Positions 33,420 to 43,669 of a stretch of 46,092 nucleotides of DNA are shown in pieces. The position numbers were made by a program, and so were the translations under genes. Source of the stretch: Acidovorax sp. HMWF029 (lineage in GTDB: Bacteria > Pseudomonadota > Gammaproteobacteria > Burkholderiales > Burkholderiaceae_C). Every line of letters starts with the position of its first letter. Position 1 is the first letter of the stretch. The DNA is taken from the NCBI RefSeq assembly GCF_003060895.1, contig NZ_QAIH01000007.1:1-46092 (forward strand). The letters run 5' to 3'. A model generated the notes under the pieces. The model had not been told where the DNA came from. It searched no databases and saw only the letters and a list, made by a program, of their open reading frames with translations.

Positions 33420-36400
33420 TCAGGCTTCGGCAGCTGCCGCGATGCGGGCGTAGTGCTGGATCAGGCTCAGCAGTTCTTCATCCGAATACGGCTTGCCAAG
33501 ATAATGGTTGACGCCCAGCTCCATCGCATGTTCACGGTGCTTCTCCGCGATACGCGATGTAATCATGATGATCGGAAGGTCGCGCAAGGCGCCGTCTGCA
33601 CGGATGTTGCGCGCGAGATCGAAACCGTCCATGCGGGGCATTTCGATGTCGGACAGAACCACTGTCGGACGTTCCTCCTGCAGTCGCTCCAGGGCCTGCA
33701 GGCCATCGGCAGCCAGGGCCACCCGGTAACCTTCGCGCTGCAGCAAGCGCTGCGTGACGCGGCGCACGGTGATTGAATCATCTACCACGAGCACCAGCGG
33801 CACCTGGCTGGTGCCCGACAACTGGGGCGAGACCATCTGCTTGCCACCACCTGCGCCACCATCCACTTGCGGAGCCGACGCCATGCCCGCGCTGGCAGCA
33901 CGCACCTGGTCGCCGTACACCGTGGCCAGCGCCACCGGGTTGTAGATCAACACCACAGCACCCGAGGCCAGAACCGACATCCCGGCCAGGCCCGGCAGGC
34001 GGGACAGCTGGGGGCCAAGGTTTTTCACCACGACTTCCTGGTTGCCCAGCACTTCGTCCACATGCATGGCCACACGCTGCGCCGCGCTGCGGAAGATCAC
34101 CACAGGGCGCGTCTTGCCAGCGGGCTCGTTGCTGCGTGCAGACGCCTGCAGCAATGCGCCGGACCAGAAGAACGGCACCTTTTCCATGCCGTCGTCAAAC
34201 ATGCCGGTGCGGTAGGCTTCCTCCAGGTCGGCTGCAGAAGTGCGGCGCACGATTTCAACCACGTTGGCAGGCACGCCCACCGCCAGGTCGCCTGTGCGCA
34301 GCATCACCACCTGCGTCACCGCGGTCGTCAATGGCAGCACCATGCGGAACGCTGCGCCCTTACCCGCCTGGGTCGAGGTTTCGATGCGCCCCCCCAAGGC
34401 GTTGATTTCGGCGCGCACCACGTCCATACCGATACCACGTCCAGCCAGACCGGTCACTTCGGATGCCGTCGAGAAACCGGGCATGAAGATCAGGTTGGAA
34501 GCCTCGGCATCGCTGAGTTCTACGCCAGGCTCCACAATGCCCTGAGACAGGGCCTTTTCGCGAATTCGCGGCAGGTTCAAGCCCGCGCCGTCGTCGCGGA
34601 ACTCCACCGACACGTCGTTGCCTTCGTGGTGCAAATCCACCGTGATCGTGCCGGAGGCAGGCTTGCCAGCCGCCACCCGCACTTCGGGATCTTCGATGCC
34701 ATGGGCCACACAGTTGCGCAGCAGGTGCTCGAACGCCGGGGTCATGCGGTCCAGCACGCCACGGTCCATTTCGATGGAACCGCCTGTAATGTCCAGCTTG
34801 ATCTGCTTGCCGGTTTCCTTGGAGGCCTGACGCACCACGGCGTAAAGGCGCTCGGCAATGCCTTCGAACTCCACCATGCGGGTGCGCAGCAGATCGCGCT
34901 GCAGCTCCCGGGCCTGGCGCCCCTGGGCAATCAGATCGTCTTCGGCGCCTTCCATGGCACGCTGCAGATTGCGCTGCACCGTCGCCACGTCGTTGACCGA
35001 CTCGGCCATCATGCGGGTGAGCTCCTGCACACGTGTGAAGCGGTCGAACTCGAGCGGGTCGAAACCCGCGGCCGAGTCCTTGGACAAGGCCAAGCGAGAC
35101 TGCATCTGCGATTCGGCCTGCAACTCGATGTCGCGCAGTTGCTGGCGCAGCCTGTCCAGGTTGCCCGAAAGGTCGGTGAGCGAGCTGCGGAACTGACCCA
35201 GGCGCACATCCAGGCGCGAGCGGCTGATCATCACCTCGCCCGCCTGATTCACCAGGCGGTCCAGCAACTGGGCACGCACACGCACCGACTGGCTGGCGGC
35301 CACACGCAATGGCGCCAGTTGCGACGGGCCGGGCAAACGGACCGCCGGAGCGACCGGTGCGGCGGCGGCGGCACCCGTCACAGCAGCGGCAGGCGCCGTG
35401 GACAGCTCTGCTGCATCCGAACGATCATGCGCAGCTTCGACCGGCAGTGTGACCACCGTATCGCCAGGCGTCTGGCCAATAGCACGCAGGGCGTCAAAGT
35501 TCGCTTGCAGGCCGTCGAAACTGCCCTGCAAGGGGTCGATCTGGTCGGCGGTTACAGTCTCGGCATCCAACTGCTCAATGGCCGACTCCAACCGGTGGGC
35601 CATTTCGCCCAGGCGCATGGCGCCAGCCAGTCGCGAGCTGCCCTTGAGCGTGTGCAAGGCACGAAGCACTTCGCTTCGGGCACCCAGGTTATCGGGCCGC
35701 GCAGCCCATTGCCGTAGAGCGCCCCCCAGCTGGGGCAGCAACTCTGCCGCCTCTTCCTCGAAGATCGGGAACAGGTCGGGGTCAATGACGTCAATCGCAT
35801 CGATGTCGTCATCCACATCCGAAGACAGTGCTACGGCGTGGGCGATCGCATCGTCGATCATTTGATCCTGATCGTGAGCCACCACCGACAGCGCAGGCGC
35901 CACATGGCCCTGCGGGATGATGAGCGGAGCGGGCTCAAGAGCCGCCTCGTCAAAGGCCTCGGGTTCATCGACAGGTTCTGGAGCAGGTACGGGCTCAGAG
36001 GCCACAGGCTCTACCATCTCAGTGGGGAAGGCTTCGACCGCATCCTCTTCGGGTGGAGACAAGGTGGCAACCACCTCGGCTTCCAGAATCTGGCGCAACT
36101 GGTCCAGAACCTCTTCGTTGGGCTCCTTGAGGAAACCCGCAGCAAATTGATGCAGCAGGCGGCGAATGTCTTCGGCTGCGCCCATAAAAGCTTGGGCCTG
36201 CTCCAACGTACCACCGGATTGCAACTGCACATGCTGCATCGCATGTTCCAGTGCACGCGCCAACTCCGACAAAGCCGTGAAACCGACCGTGGCAGAACTT
36301 CCGGCCAGCGAATGCGCGAGCGCCACCCCCACATCGGGCAGGGGCTCGTGCAGCTCCAGCGACCACTCCTGGAGACAGGTCACCAGGCGACGCGACCATT

Positions 36401-39400
36401 CGTCGGCCTCGTTCAAATAGACGTTGTAAAGCGGGATGCTGATACGCAGGGTGTCAATCACCTTGACCGCATCGTCGCTCGTGGTGCTGTCCTCTTGCGG
36501 CAGGGCATCCTGAAGTTCTGCCATTTCAGAGGCCACATCGATATCGGCAGGTGCAACTGCCTCAAGAGCCTCGCCAACCACAGGCGCCTCCGCAGCCGCC
36601 GCAGCGGCCTCGGCTTCCAGCAACCGCTCAAGGGCTTCGACATCCAGTGACGCCAAGGCATCCGATGCCTCTGGCAACTCAGCTTCGATTTCAGTGGTCG
36701 CCGCAATGTCTGGGATCACTACGGTTCCAACGTCAGACAAGTCGATTGTCTCTACCGGAGTGTCCACGAGCGGCTCAGATGCGGGCGCGATGGCTGCAGG
36801 CTGGGCAACGGGCGCCACATCGGACAGGTCCACATCGGACAGGTCCAAATCGGGCAACTCCAGGTCGAGCACAAAATCGGCACTCGACGGATCTACCACC
36901 GGCGGTGGTGTGGAATCTGCATTCAAGGCTGCGGTGAAGACGGAGAAATCAATGTCCTCGGCTACCTCGGCCACACCCGGCGCAGCTGCCGCTTCAAACG
37001 CAAAGGGTGCCTCAACGGCTGCAGACTGTTCGGGTATGTGCTCCGAAATTTCGGTCGCCTGAAAGTCCATCAGGCTTACATCGTCCTCAGGGGCCGCAGG
37101 GACATCGGCCACCACTGCGTCGGCAGGCAAACTGGTCGCCTCTGGCTTCAGCTCCACGGAGGTTTCGGCCTCTGGAACAGACAACAGGGGCTCGCCGCCC
37201 TCAAAGGGCACCACCAGAGGCACCAGCGCACCATCAAGGCGCATTGCATCTGCGGATTTACGGAACGACTCGGGGTCCCAGCCAGTCTCACGGCCTGCAG
37301 CAATGTCGTCGGCCCAGCGGCCAAATGCCCGCAAGGCATCCGAGGACAACGTCAGCAAACCCGGTTGCATGGGCTTTTGCTCAGCCAGCCAAGCATTGAG
37401 GATCTGCTCCATCGACCAGGCGGCCTCGCCGAAGTCGTTAAGCCCCACCATGCGTGAACTGCCCTTGAGCGTATGGAATGCGCGGCGCAACGTGGTCTGT
37501 TCGCTCAGATTGCCAGGCTCTCCATGAAGCTGGTCGATGGCGGCCAATCCGTTGACCACCACTTCGCGAGCTTCTTCCAGGAAAACTTCCAGCAGCTCAT
37601 CTTCCACATCGGGCAGGGCTGCCTTGACCGAGGAGGCTCGTGCCTCCGCAGCGGTGACAGCTGACGCCGGTGTAGCAGGAGCGGCCACATCGAAGGAAAT
37701 GTCCGGAGCGAGGCTTTCGGGTTCTGCCGGGGCCACAGGTTCACTGCCTGGCGCGGCACCCAGATCCAGGATGGGTGCAAAGTCCGTGGGTTCACTGACA
37801 GGCTCTGCCACGGGGAAACGCGGCAGCACGTCAGGCACCAGCGTGTCGGTGCGCTCCTCCAGTTTGGCGGGAGCTTCCTCCATGGCATCCGACGCGCGCG
37901 CGCGCGTCTTGCCCATGAGGATGCGCAACTCGCCGAGATCCTCGTCATAGACAAAGAGCTTGCGCGCCATCGTGCGCTGGTAGCTCAGCATGTCGATCAG
38001 GAAACCAAGTGCCCCCAGACTGTTGCCGAGTTTCTCAAACACCACCTGGCGGCCTTCTTCGGGCACCTCGTTGATGAGCAAACGCTCCACCGTGTCGCGC
38101 ATACGCACCACAGCCAACGAAGCCTGGTCCAACCCGAGCACCGACAACACGCCGCGCATCTGGGCCAAGTGCCCGGGCACTGTGGCCAATACAGCCGTCT
38201 CCCGGGGGTTGCGGAAAAACTGATCAAGCGCCTTCTCCGCCTCGCCCAACGTCACGCGTAGCTCGTCTACCACACTACCCATGGTCTGGTTGTCACTGAC
38301 CCTACGGTACAGCTCCTCCATCCAGGGCTCCAAAGGCTCGGGTTCAGCCCCGGCAGTCACCGCATCCAGGCGCTCCGCCAGCCGTGTCGCCCGCACTTCC
38401 ATCTGGTCGTCTGCTGCATCCAGCTCTTCAAACGCAGCTTGCAGGTACAACACCGAGGTCGCCACTTCCATCGCCAAGGCGGCCGAAGGCGGTTCACCTG
38501 AACGGGTGGTGGACTCCATCGCCCGGCTCAGCGCCTGAGCCAAGTTTTCGCTACCGGGGTGCAGCTTTCTCAGCGAGTCGCATACCAGACTGAACTGGTC
38601 GGTGGCCGGTTTGAGTTTGTTGCGATCACCACCAGCCAGCGCTGACCAAGTTTCGGTGGCCGACGCAATGCGCTTGCGCGCCTGCGCCAGCACTGCCGGA
38701 TCAAAACGCCCGAAACGAGCGGTTTCGTAGTCAACGGGCTTGAAACGGTCCAAAGAGAACGCCTGGCGCACAGCGCGCAGAGAAGGCACTGCCTCGGGTG
38801 GAAGCTCGGAAGCTCTGGCCTGAGAACAGAAAAAGAGTAAGTCCTGAACCAGGCGGTCTGCAATGGCGGGATCCCCCTTGGCAAGGGTTGCGTACTGCAT
38901 CAACACTCGGGATGCAACACGCTTGACATACACGTCGGGCGCCAGCAGACCGGAACCAAACGCCTCGAAGAAGCCAGCGCAGATCTTCCAGAATGCACGC
39001 GCCTGACGGTCTGTCTGGGCCGCCACTAAGCCGAGACAGGTGTCACGCAGGTTCAGCGCAGCCCTGAGATCACCAGATTTGACAATACGCAGCACGGCCG
39101 CATCCAGCCGCGCCCGCGCCTCGGGGCCATAGGGCAATGGCGGAAGTGTTACCGTCCCTTCGGGCTCACGGAAACGACGCTCCACAGGCCAAAGGTCTGC
39201 AGGGTGGACACGATCCGCTCCCGCCAAGGCCTGAGCATCACGGTATTGAGGGAACAGGGCCACGGGAGAAACCGACTTGCCCGCCAGCACGGTCTCCAGG
39301 TATTCAATCAGCGCAAAGCTTGCGCGCTCAATCACAGCCGCAGCATCGTCGCTGCAGGTTTCAGGCCGTTGGACAAACCTCTGGACGGCCGACTCCATGG

Positions 39401-39677
39401 AGCGCAGCACCAGGGCTGGCGGCCCCATGCCCACCATCTCCAGTGCGCCACAGGCTTGGTGCAGTTGCTGGCGCGCAATGCGCAGAGCACCCGCATCCAG
39501 CGCCGCCAGATCGGATTCACGCGCGACCTCAGCATCGCGCACAAAGCGGCGCATGGCCTTGACCGCACCGTCAAGTGACTTACGCAGTTCGTCAAGCACC
39601 CAAGCCAAAGGACCCAGGTCCTGATCTCCCTGGGTCCCTTCTGCGGCCGGTGCATTGTTGACATCAATAGATGACAT
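33420..39677 (-). CDS. chpA: Hybrid histidine kinase of the Pil-Chp system (ChpA/PilL)
   Basis: A 2085-residue CheA-like kinase that controls type IV pilus motility. Domains in order: an N-terminal region with a PilL-like helical part (1-700); a first Hpt with AFHTLKGSSRMVG (His735); an acidic Pro/Ala/Asp-rich linker (about 800-1080, with DLDLSDVDLSDV repeats); a degenerate Hpt, LAHSLAGSSATVG (His1122); a third Hpt, ALHTLKGSSRLAG (His1342); the dimerisation part; a HATPase with LLRNCVAHGIEDP (about 1650-1665), DDGAGLNLPRIR and GRGIGMDVVRAEI; a CheW-like domain; and a receiver with LSDIEMPRMDG (Asp2010). It probably receives signals from PilJ through PilI and phosphorylates PilG and PilH. Confidence 0.93.
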   Translation of the reverse strand: MSSIDVNNAPAAEGTQGDQDLGPLAWVLDELRKSLDGAVKAMRRFVRDAEVARESDLAALDAGALRIARQQLHQACGALEMVGMGPPALVLRSMESAVQRFVQRPETCSDDAAAVIERASFALIEYLETVLAGKSVSPVALFPQYRDAQALAGADRVHPADLWPVERRFREPEGTVTLPPLPYGPEARARLDAAVLRIVKSGDLRAALNLRDTCLGLVAAQTDRQARAFWKICAGFFEAFGSGLLAPDVYVKRVASRVLMQYATLAKGDPAIADRLVQDLLFFCSQARASELPPEAVPSLRAVRQAFSLDRFKPVDYETARFGRFDPAVLAQARKRIASATETWSALAGGDRNKLKPATDQFSLVCDSLRKLHPGSENLAQALSRAMESTTRSGEPPSAALAMEVATSVLYLQAAFEELDAADDQMEVRATRLAERLDAVTAGAEPEPLEPWMEELYRRVSDNQTMGSVVDELRVTLGEAEKALDQFFRNPRETAVLATVPGHLAQMRGVLSVLGLDQASLAVVRMRDTVERLLINEVPEEGRQVVFEKLGNSLGALGFLIDMLSYQRTMARKLFVYDEDLGELRILMGKTRARASDAMEEAPAKLEERTDTLVPDVLPRFPVAEPVSEPTDFAPILDLGAAPGSEPVAPAEPESLAPDISFDVAAPATPASAVTAAEARASSVKAALPDVEDELLEVFLEEAREVVVNGLAAIDQLHGEPGNLSEQTTLRRAFHTLKGSSRMVGLNDFGEAAWSMEQILNAWLAEQKPMQPGLLTLSSDALRAFGRWADDIAAGRETGWDPESFRKSADAMRLDGALVPLVVPFEGGEPLLSVPEAETSVELKPEATSLPADAVVADVPAAPEDDVSLMDFQATEISEHIPEQSAAVEAPFAFEAAAAPGVAEVAEDIDFSVFTAALNADSTPPPVVDPSSADFVLDLELPDLDLSDVDLSDVAPVAQPAAIAPASEPLVDTPVETIDLSDVGTVVIPDIAATTEIEAELPEASDALASLDVEALERLLEAEAAAAAAEAPVVGEALEAVAPADIDVASEMAELQDALPQEDSTTSDDAVKVIDTLRISIPLYNVYLNEADEWSRRLVTCLQEWSLELHEPLPDVGVALAHSLAGSSATVGFTALSELARALEHAMQHVQLQSGGTLEQAQAFMGAAEDIRRLLHQFAAGFLKEPNEEVLDQLRQILEAEVVATLSPPEEDAVEAFPTEMVEPVASEPVPAPEPVDEPEAFDEAALEPAPLIIPQGHVAPALSVVAHDQDQMIDDAIAHAVALSSDVDDDIDAIDVIDPDLFPIFEEEAAELLPQLGGALRQWAARPDNLGARSEVLRALHTLKGSSRLAGAMRLGEMAHRLESAIEQLDAETVTADQIDPLQGSFDGLQANFDALRAIGQTPGDTVVTLPVEAAHDRSDAAELSTAPAAAVTGAAAAAPVAPAVRLPGPSQLAPLRVAASQSVRVRAQLLDRLVNQAGEVMISRSRLDVRLGQFRSSLTDLSGNLDRLRQQLRDIELQAESQMQSRLALSKDSAAGFDPLEFDRFTRVQELTRMMAESVNDVATVQRNLQRAMEGAEDDLIAQGRQARELQRDLLRTRMVEFEGIAERLYAVVRQASKETGKQIKLDITGGSIEMDRGVLDRMTPAFEHLLRNCVAHGIEDPEVRVAAGKPASGTITVDLHHEGNDVSVEFRDDGAGLNLPRIREKALSQGIVEPGVELSDAEASNLIFMPGFSTASEVTGLAGRGIGMDVVRAEINALGGRIETSTQAGKGAAFRMVLPLTTAVTQVVMLRTGDLAVGVPANVVEIVRRTSAADLEEAYRTGMFDDGMEKVPFFWSGALLQASARSNEPAGKTRPVVIFRSAAQRVAMHVDEVLGNQEVVVKNLGPQLSRLPGLAGMSVLASGAVVLIYNPVALATVYGDQVRAASAGMASAPQVDGGAGGGKQMVSPQLSGTSQVPLVLVVDDSITVRRVTQRLLQREGYRVALAADGLQALERLQEERPTVVLSDIEMPRMDGFDLARNIRADGALRDLPIIMITSRIAEKHREHAMELGVNHYLGKPYSDEELLSLIQHYARIAAAAEA

Positions 39678-39725
39678 GGATTTGTCCCCGGCTGCAATGA
39701 GCCAGCTGGTTGATGACTACTGCTG

Positions 39726-42014
39726 TCAGGCGATCTTGAAACGTGCCACCGATTGGCGCAGTTCTTCGGCCATGTGTGACAACTCCCGCACCTGCTGCGC
39801 TGTGGTGCGAGTACCTTCACCCGTTTGTTCCGTCACCGCAAAAATGTGTTGAATGTTGTCGGCCACTTCGTTGGCCAGAACGGCTTCACGCGAGGTGGAG
39901 GACGAAATCTGCTCAATCAGCTCAGCAAGACGGCGAGACACGCGGTCGATTTCAGTCAGTGCGGTACCGGCGGAGTCGGAGAGGCGAGCCCCCTCCACCA
40001 CACCCTGCGTGGAACGTTCCATAGCGGCCACAGCATCCTGAGTGTCTGTCTGAATGGCCTTCACCAGCGCCGAGATCTGGCGCGTAGCATCTGCAGAACG
40101 CTCAGCAAGACGCTGCACTTCTTCCGCCACCACCGAGAAACCGCGACCGGCTTCACCAGCGGACGCCGCCTGGATGGCGGCATTCAGAGCCAGTACGTTC
40201 GTCTGCTCGGTAATGTCTGAAATCAGCTCGGTGATTTCACCAATCTCCTGCGACGATTCGCCAAGGCGCTTGATCCGCTTGGAGGTGTCCTGAATCTGGT
40301 CGCGGATGGAGTTCATACCGCCGATGGCGTTTTGCACCGCCTGCAGACCCGAGTCGGCAGCTTGCAGCGACTGGCGGGCCACCGTGGCGGACTCTTGGGC
40401 CTGGGTAGACACCTCGTTGATTCGGGTCGCCATGTCCAGAACAGATCGGCCAGTTTCGCGAATTTCACGTAGCTGCTCGGTCGATGCGGCCAGCAGTTCG
40501 GTGGAGGTGTTATCTACCTGCGCGGTCGTCTGTGCCACACGGGTAGCCGTGTTCTGCACGCTACCCACCAACTGACGCAGTTCTTCCACCGTGTAGTTCA
40601 CCGAGTCAGCAATGGCACCCGTAATGTCTTCGGTCACCGTGGCTTCTTGCGTCAAATCACCTTCAGCGACCGACTGCAACTCGTTCATCAAACGCAAAAT
40701 GGCTGCCTGGTTGGCGTCGTTGACGCGTTTGGCTTCCTGCTCCTGGCGTTTGGCGTCTTTCTGCTGCGTTTCTGCAGCCGCTTGGCGTCCACGGCTATCA
40801 AGCAGCTGAACGCGCGAAATACCGATACCGCACAGCAGCACGAACAAACCCGCCAGAGCCAGTGCGGCAAACTGCCCCGCCCCCAGACCGGTTTGGGCAG
40901 ACAACTTGGTCTGCAGGCCTTCCAGTTGGCGGCGCAGTGGTTCACTGTCGGCAATGATGGCGGACTGCGCTTCACGGGCCGACACCAGACCCTGCAGGTT
41001 GCCCAGAATGGCGCTGGCCTGGGTACGGGTCTGTTCGTAGAGCTTGACCAACGCTTCGAGTTGTTCACGGGTCTGAGCATCTTTGGTAGCGGCCAGACGC
41101 AGCTCTGGGCTACCGTCCAGCAGGCCTTGCGCAATTTCCTTGAACGAATTCAAGTCCTTGCCCAACAGGAACACAGCCTCGGGACTCACGCCTTCCATGG
41201 TCTGGAATTCGTTGGCCGACTTGCCGATACGCTGCGTCAACATCACCAACTGGCCAGCGGCTGAAATTTCAGCGGCAGGGGCATTCTGCTGGAGCTTCAG
41301 CGAGGACACGGTTTCAGCGATTTCCAGCAGGTCAGAAGACTGACGGTTGATGGTGCGCAGAGCGTCACCCACCTGGGTCAGAATCTTTTGCTGGCCCATC
41401 ACCACACTGGCGTTGCGCTCGGCGCGCTCCATCAAGGGATTGACGGCATCCAGATCAGGCTTGAACGGCTCGCCAAGCGATTGAACACCCAGTTCGCTGT
41501 CACCCGCATTGAGGGCGCGCACGTTGCGCGCCAGCACGCCCGAGCTCTCCACCACGTCCGGAAAGGCCTGAGGGCTCCCCACCAATGCCTGCGACACCGA
41601 CTTGGCCAGACGCTGTGACTGCATCAGCGATTGGCCGGTAGCTGCCAGCTGTTGCGCAGACCGATCAGCCTGCTGCAGCACCCAGAATGCAATTGCCCCC
41701 AGCACCAGCACGCCTACCAGCAGCAGGGCCAGCAGACGGCGTTGGTGGCCCGCAGCCGTGGACCGCCCCAGCAACGGAAGGGAGATCAACTCCTCATCAG
41801 TTTCCGTTGTAGCCAACTCGGAAGGGTAACCATCGGGATCGCCCTGAACACTGTTCATGGCCTCCGCCTGATAAGAGTCACGCAACTGTGCGCCATCCAA
41901 GGCGCCCGTGGCCAGGACATCCTGCCCATCGTCAGCCGTGCCGGTGGCCGGGCCTGCGTCCGGCGTAGCGGGTTTCCGATTGAACAGTTTTCCAAATTGA
42001 TTGACGACGGACAT
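39726..42014 (-). CDS. pilJ: Type IV pilus chemoreceptor (methyl-accepting protein)
   Basis: A 762-residue receptor. TM1 at about residues 93-113 (LLALLLVGVLVLGAIAFWV) and TM2 at about 378-398 (FAALALAGLFVLLCGIGIS) enclose a periplasmic PilJ domain. A HAMP-like part follows and then the signalling domain, whose tip region reads EVQRLAERSADATRQISALVKAIQTDTQDAV (about 630-660). PilJ senses pilus or surface contact and feeds ChpA. The N-terminal 80 residues are cytoplasmic and polar, longer than in many homologues. A CheW (PilI) is encoded just upstream. Confidence 0.93.
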   Translation of the reverse strand: MSVVNQFGKLFNRKPATPDAGPATGTADDGQDVLATGALDGAQLRDSYQAEAMNSVQGDPDGYPSELATTETDEELISLPLLGRSTAAGHQRRLLALLLVGVLVLGAIAFWVLQQADRSAQQLAATGQSLMQSQRLAKSVSQALVGSPQAFPDVVESSGVLARNVRALNAGDSELGVQSLGEPFKPDLDAVNPLMERAERNASVVMGQQKILTQVGDALRTINRQSSDLLEIAETVSSLKLQQNAPAAEISAAGQLVMLTQRIGKSANEFQTMEGVSPEAVFLLGKDLNSFKEIAQGLLDGSPELRLAATKDAQTREQLEALVKLYEQTRTQASAILGNLQGLVSAREAQSAIIADSEPLRRQLEGLQTKLSAQTGLGAGQFAALALAGLFVLLCGIGISRVQLLDSRGRQAAAETQQKDAKRQEQEAKRVNDANQAAILRLMNELQSVAEGDLTQEATVTEDITGAIADSVNYTVEELRQLVGSVQNTATRVAQTTAQVDNTSTELLAASTEQLREIRETGRSVLDMATRINEVSTQAQESATVARQSLQAADSGLQAVQNAIGGMNSIRDQIQDTSKRIKRLGESSQEIGEITELISDITEQTNVLALNAAIQAASAGEAGRGFSVVAEEVQRLAERSADATRQISALVKAIQTDTQDAVAAMERSTQGVVEGARLSDSAGTALTEIDRVSRRLAELIEQISSSTSREAVLANEVADNIQHIFAVTEQTGEGTRTTAQQVRELSHMAEELRQSVARFKIA

Positions 42015-42035
42015 GGTGCAGCCTTACAGAAAAAC

Positions 42036-42563
42036 TCAAGCACTGATGCTCAGGAATGCGGGATGTTGGGACAGGATCTGGAGGTTCAGCTCCTGCCAGC
42101 GTGAGCCGCTGGAATCGATATAGGTGGTGCCAAAGAAGCTAGGCGCATCTTCAGCCGGCGGCTCGGACGACACAAAGGCGTCGGTTCCACGAAGACCCGC
42201 CAAGCGGTCCACCAGCAAGGCCGCGTTGACATCCAGCGCGGCATTGAAGGCCAGCAGGCTGGACTCGGCCAGGGCCTGCTCGGTGCGGGGAGCTGCCGAC
42301 CCCAGCAGGCCCGCCAGGTCCACGACACCCACCAGACCGCCACGCAGGTTGGCAACGCCCAGAAACCAGCTTTGGGTGTAGGGCACAGCCTGGACGGAGG
42401 CCCAGGGGAAAATCTCCCCGGACTGCCCCAGGGGCAACAAGTAGAAACTCCCGGCGGACTCGACAGCCAGCCAGGATGACACAGAGGTCCCTTCGGTTCT
42501 TGCAGCCTGCAGGCGGCTGGCAAGTCGGGTCTGCAGCTCTCGCAGGGCTTCGCGGTTGGCCAT
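42036..42563 (-). CDS. pilI: CheW-like coupling protein PilI
   Basis: A 175-residue CheW-domain protein: SSWLAVESAGSFYLLPLGQSGEIFPWASVQAVPYTQSWFLGVANLRGGLVGVVDL is the typical CheW core. It bridges PilJ and ChpA. It starts 15 bases after the pilH stop and ends 21 bases before pilJ. Confidence 0.92.
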   Translation of the reverse strand: MANREALRELQTRLASRLQAARTEGTSVSSWLAVESAGSFYLLPLGQSGEIFPWASVQAVPYTQSWFLGVANLRGGLVGVVDLAGLLGSAAPRTEQALAESSLLAFNAALDVNAALLVDRLAGLRGTDAFVSSEPPAEDAPSFFGTTYIDSSGSRWQELNLQILSQHPAFLSISA

Positions 42564-42578
42564 GAGCGCGCCGCAGCC

Positions 42579-42944
42579 TCAGTTCAGAGCGTCGATTTTG
42601 GCCTGCAATTCGGCGGGGTCCACCGGCTTGGTGATGTAGCCGCGCGCGCCCTGACGCATGCCCCAAACACGATCGGTTTCCTGATTCTTGCTAGTGCACA
42701 TAATGATCGGCACATCGGCATACAGCGGGTCGCGGGTAATGGCGCGCGTGAGCTGAAAACCATTCTGGCCAGGCATGACCACATCCATCAAAATCAGGTC
42801 AGGCTTTTCTTCGGCAAGACGGCGGAATGCTTCGTCGGCATTTTCTGCAGTACGGACTTGCATGCCTTTTTTCTGAAGCAGGTCCGTCAAAAACATCAAC
42901 TCGGTCTTCGAGTCGTCGACGACCAATACTTTCTGAATGGGCAT
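42579..42944 (-). CDS. pilH: Response regulator PilH
   Basis: A 121-residue single-domain receiver with the acidic pair Asp10-Asp11, phospho-acceptor Asp54 (LILMDVVMPGQNGFQ), the Thr/Ser switch (IIMCTSKNQ), and the conserved Lys in GYITKPVD. It ends the pilG-pilH pair that opens the Pil-Chp operon. Its start overlaps the pilG stop (TAATG). Confidence 0.93.
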   Translation of the reverse strand: MPIQKVLVVDDSKTELMFLTDLLQKKGMQVRTAENADEAFRRLAEEKPDLILMDVVMPGQNGFQLTRAITRDPLYADVPIIMCTSKNQETDRVWGMRQGARGYITKPVDPAELQAKIDALN

Positions 42945-43342
42945 TACATGGCTCCTTGTTGGGAATTGCCAAACTGTTGAACGGCTTGCAACAGCTGGTC
43001 TTTGGTAAATGGCTTGGTGAGATATTCTTGGCAGCCGACCATGCGCCCACGCGCTTTGTCGAACACGCCGTCCTTGGAGGACAGCATTACCACAGGAGTA
43101 TCTGCAAAACGGGCATTGCGCTTGATAATGGCGCAGGTCTGGTACCCGTCGAGCTTGGGCATGAGGATGTCGCAGAAAATCAGCTGAGGCTGGTAATCGT
43201 TGACCTTGGCCAAAGCATCAAAGCCGTCGTCAGCCAACAAGACTTCATGCCCTCCTTGCTTCAGAAAAATCTCGGCGCTTCGACGGATGGTATTGCTGTC
43301 ATCCACCACGAGCACTTTGAAAGATGCGCCTGTTGTAGTCAA
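42944..43342 (-). CDS. pilG: Response regulator PilG
   Basis: A 132-residue single-domain receiver with Asp14-Asp15, phospho-acceptor Asp58 (LIFCDILMPKLDGYQ), and Lys in EYLTKPFT. It should promote pilus extension on phosphorylation by ChpA. It is the first gene of the operon pilG-pilH-pilI-pilJ-chpA, all on the minus strand with short gaps. Confidence 0.93.
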   Translation of the reverse strand: MTTTGASFKVLVVDDSNTIRRSAEIFLKQGGHEVLLADDGFDALAKVNDYQPQLIFCDILMPKLDGYQTCAIIKRNARFADTPVVMLSSKDGVFDKARGRMVGCQEYLTKPFTKDQLLQAVQQFGNSQQGAM

Positions 43343-43401
43343 TTGTCACTGCTCCCGATGGAGAAAACAAACAACGCTGCAGCAAGTGGTGCTGGAACGT
43401 C

Positions 43402-43575
43402 TCAGATCTGAACCATCTCGAAATCTTCCTTGCGGGCGCCACATTCGGGGCAGGTCCAATTCATCGGGACCTGATCCCAGGGCGTGCTGGGTGCAATGCC
43501 GTGCTCAGGGGATCCCTCTGCCTCGTCATAAATCCAGCCGCAAATCAAACACATCCAAGTTTTAGAGTCGGTCAC
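43402..43575 (-). CDS. Rubredoxin
   Basis: A 57-residue iron protein that transfers electrons, translated from a GTG (43575) with GAAGG upstream. Both iron-binding pairs are intact: WMCLICGWIYDEAEG and WTCPECGARKEDFEM, with the TPWDQVP loop between. It lies between pilG and the divergent thiD-like gene, as in other betaproteobacteria. Its partner is not known; rubredoxins serve oxidative-stress or alkane systems in different bacteria. Confidence 0.95.
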   Translation of the reverse strand: MTDSKTWMCLICGWIYDEAEGSPEHGIAPSTPWDQVPMNWTCPECGARKEDFEMVQI

Positions 43576-43588
43576 AGCTTAAAGGGCC

Positions 43589-43616
43589 TTCACATAGAAT
43601 GCAACGATTGTATCTA
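43589..43616 (+). promoter_or_regulatory. Possible promoter for the thiD-like gene
   Basis: TTCACA at 43589-43594 (one mismatch to the -35 consensus) and TATCTA at 43611-43616, with a 16-base spacer, in the gap between the divergent rubredoxin and thiD-like genes. The -10 match is only partial. Confidence 0.3.
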
Positions 43617-43669
43617 GTCATCTCCATGGGCTGCGGCTTCGGTGCCACCCCTCAAGCAGGATCTGGTCC

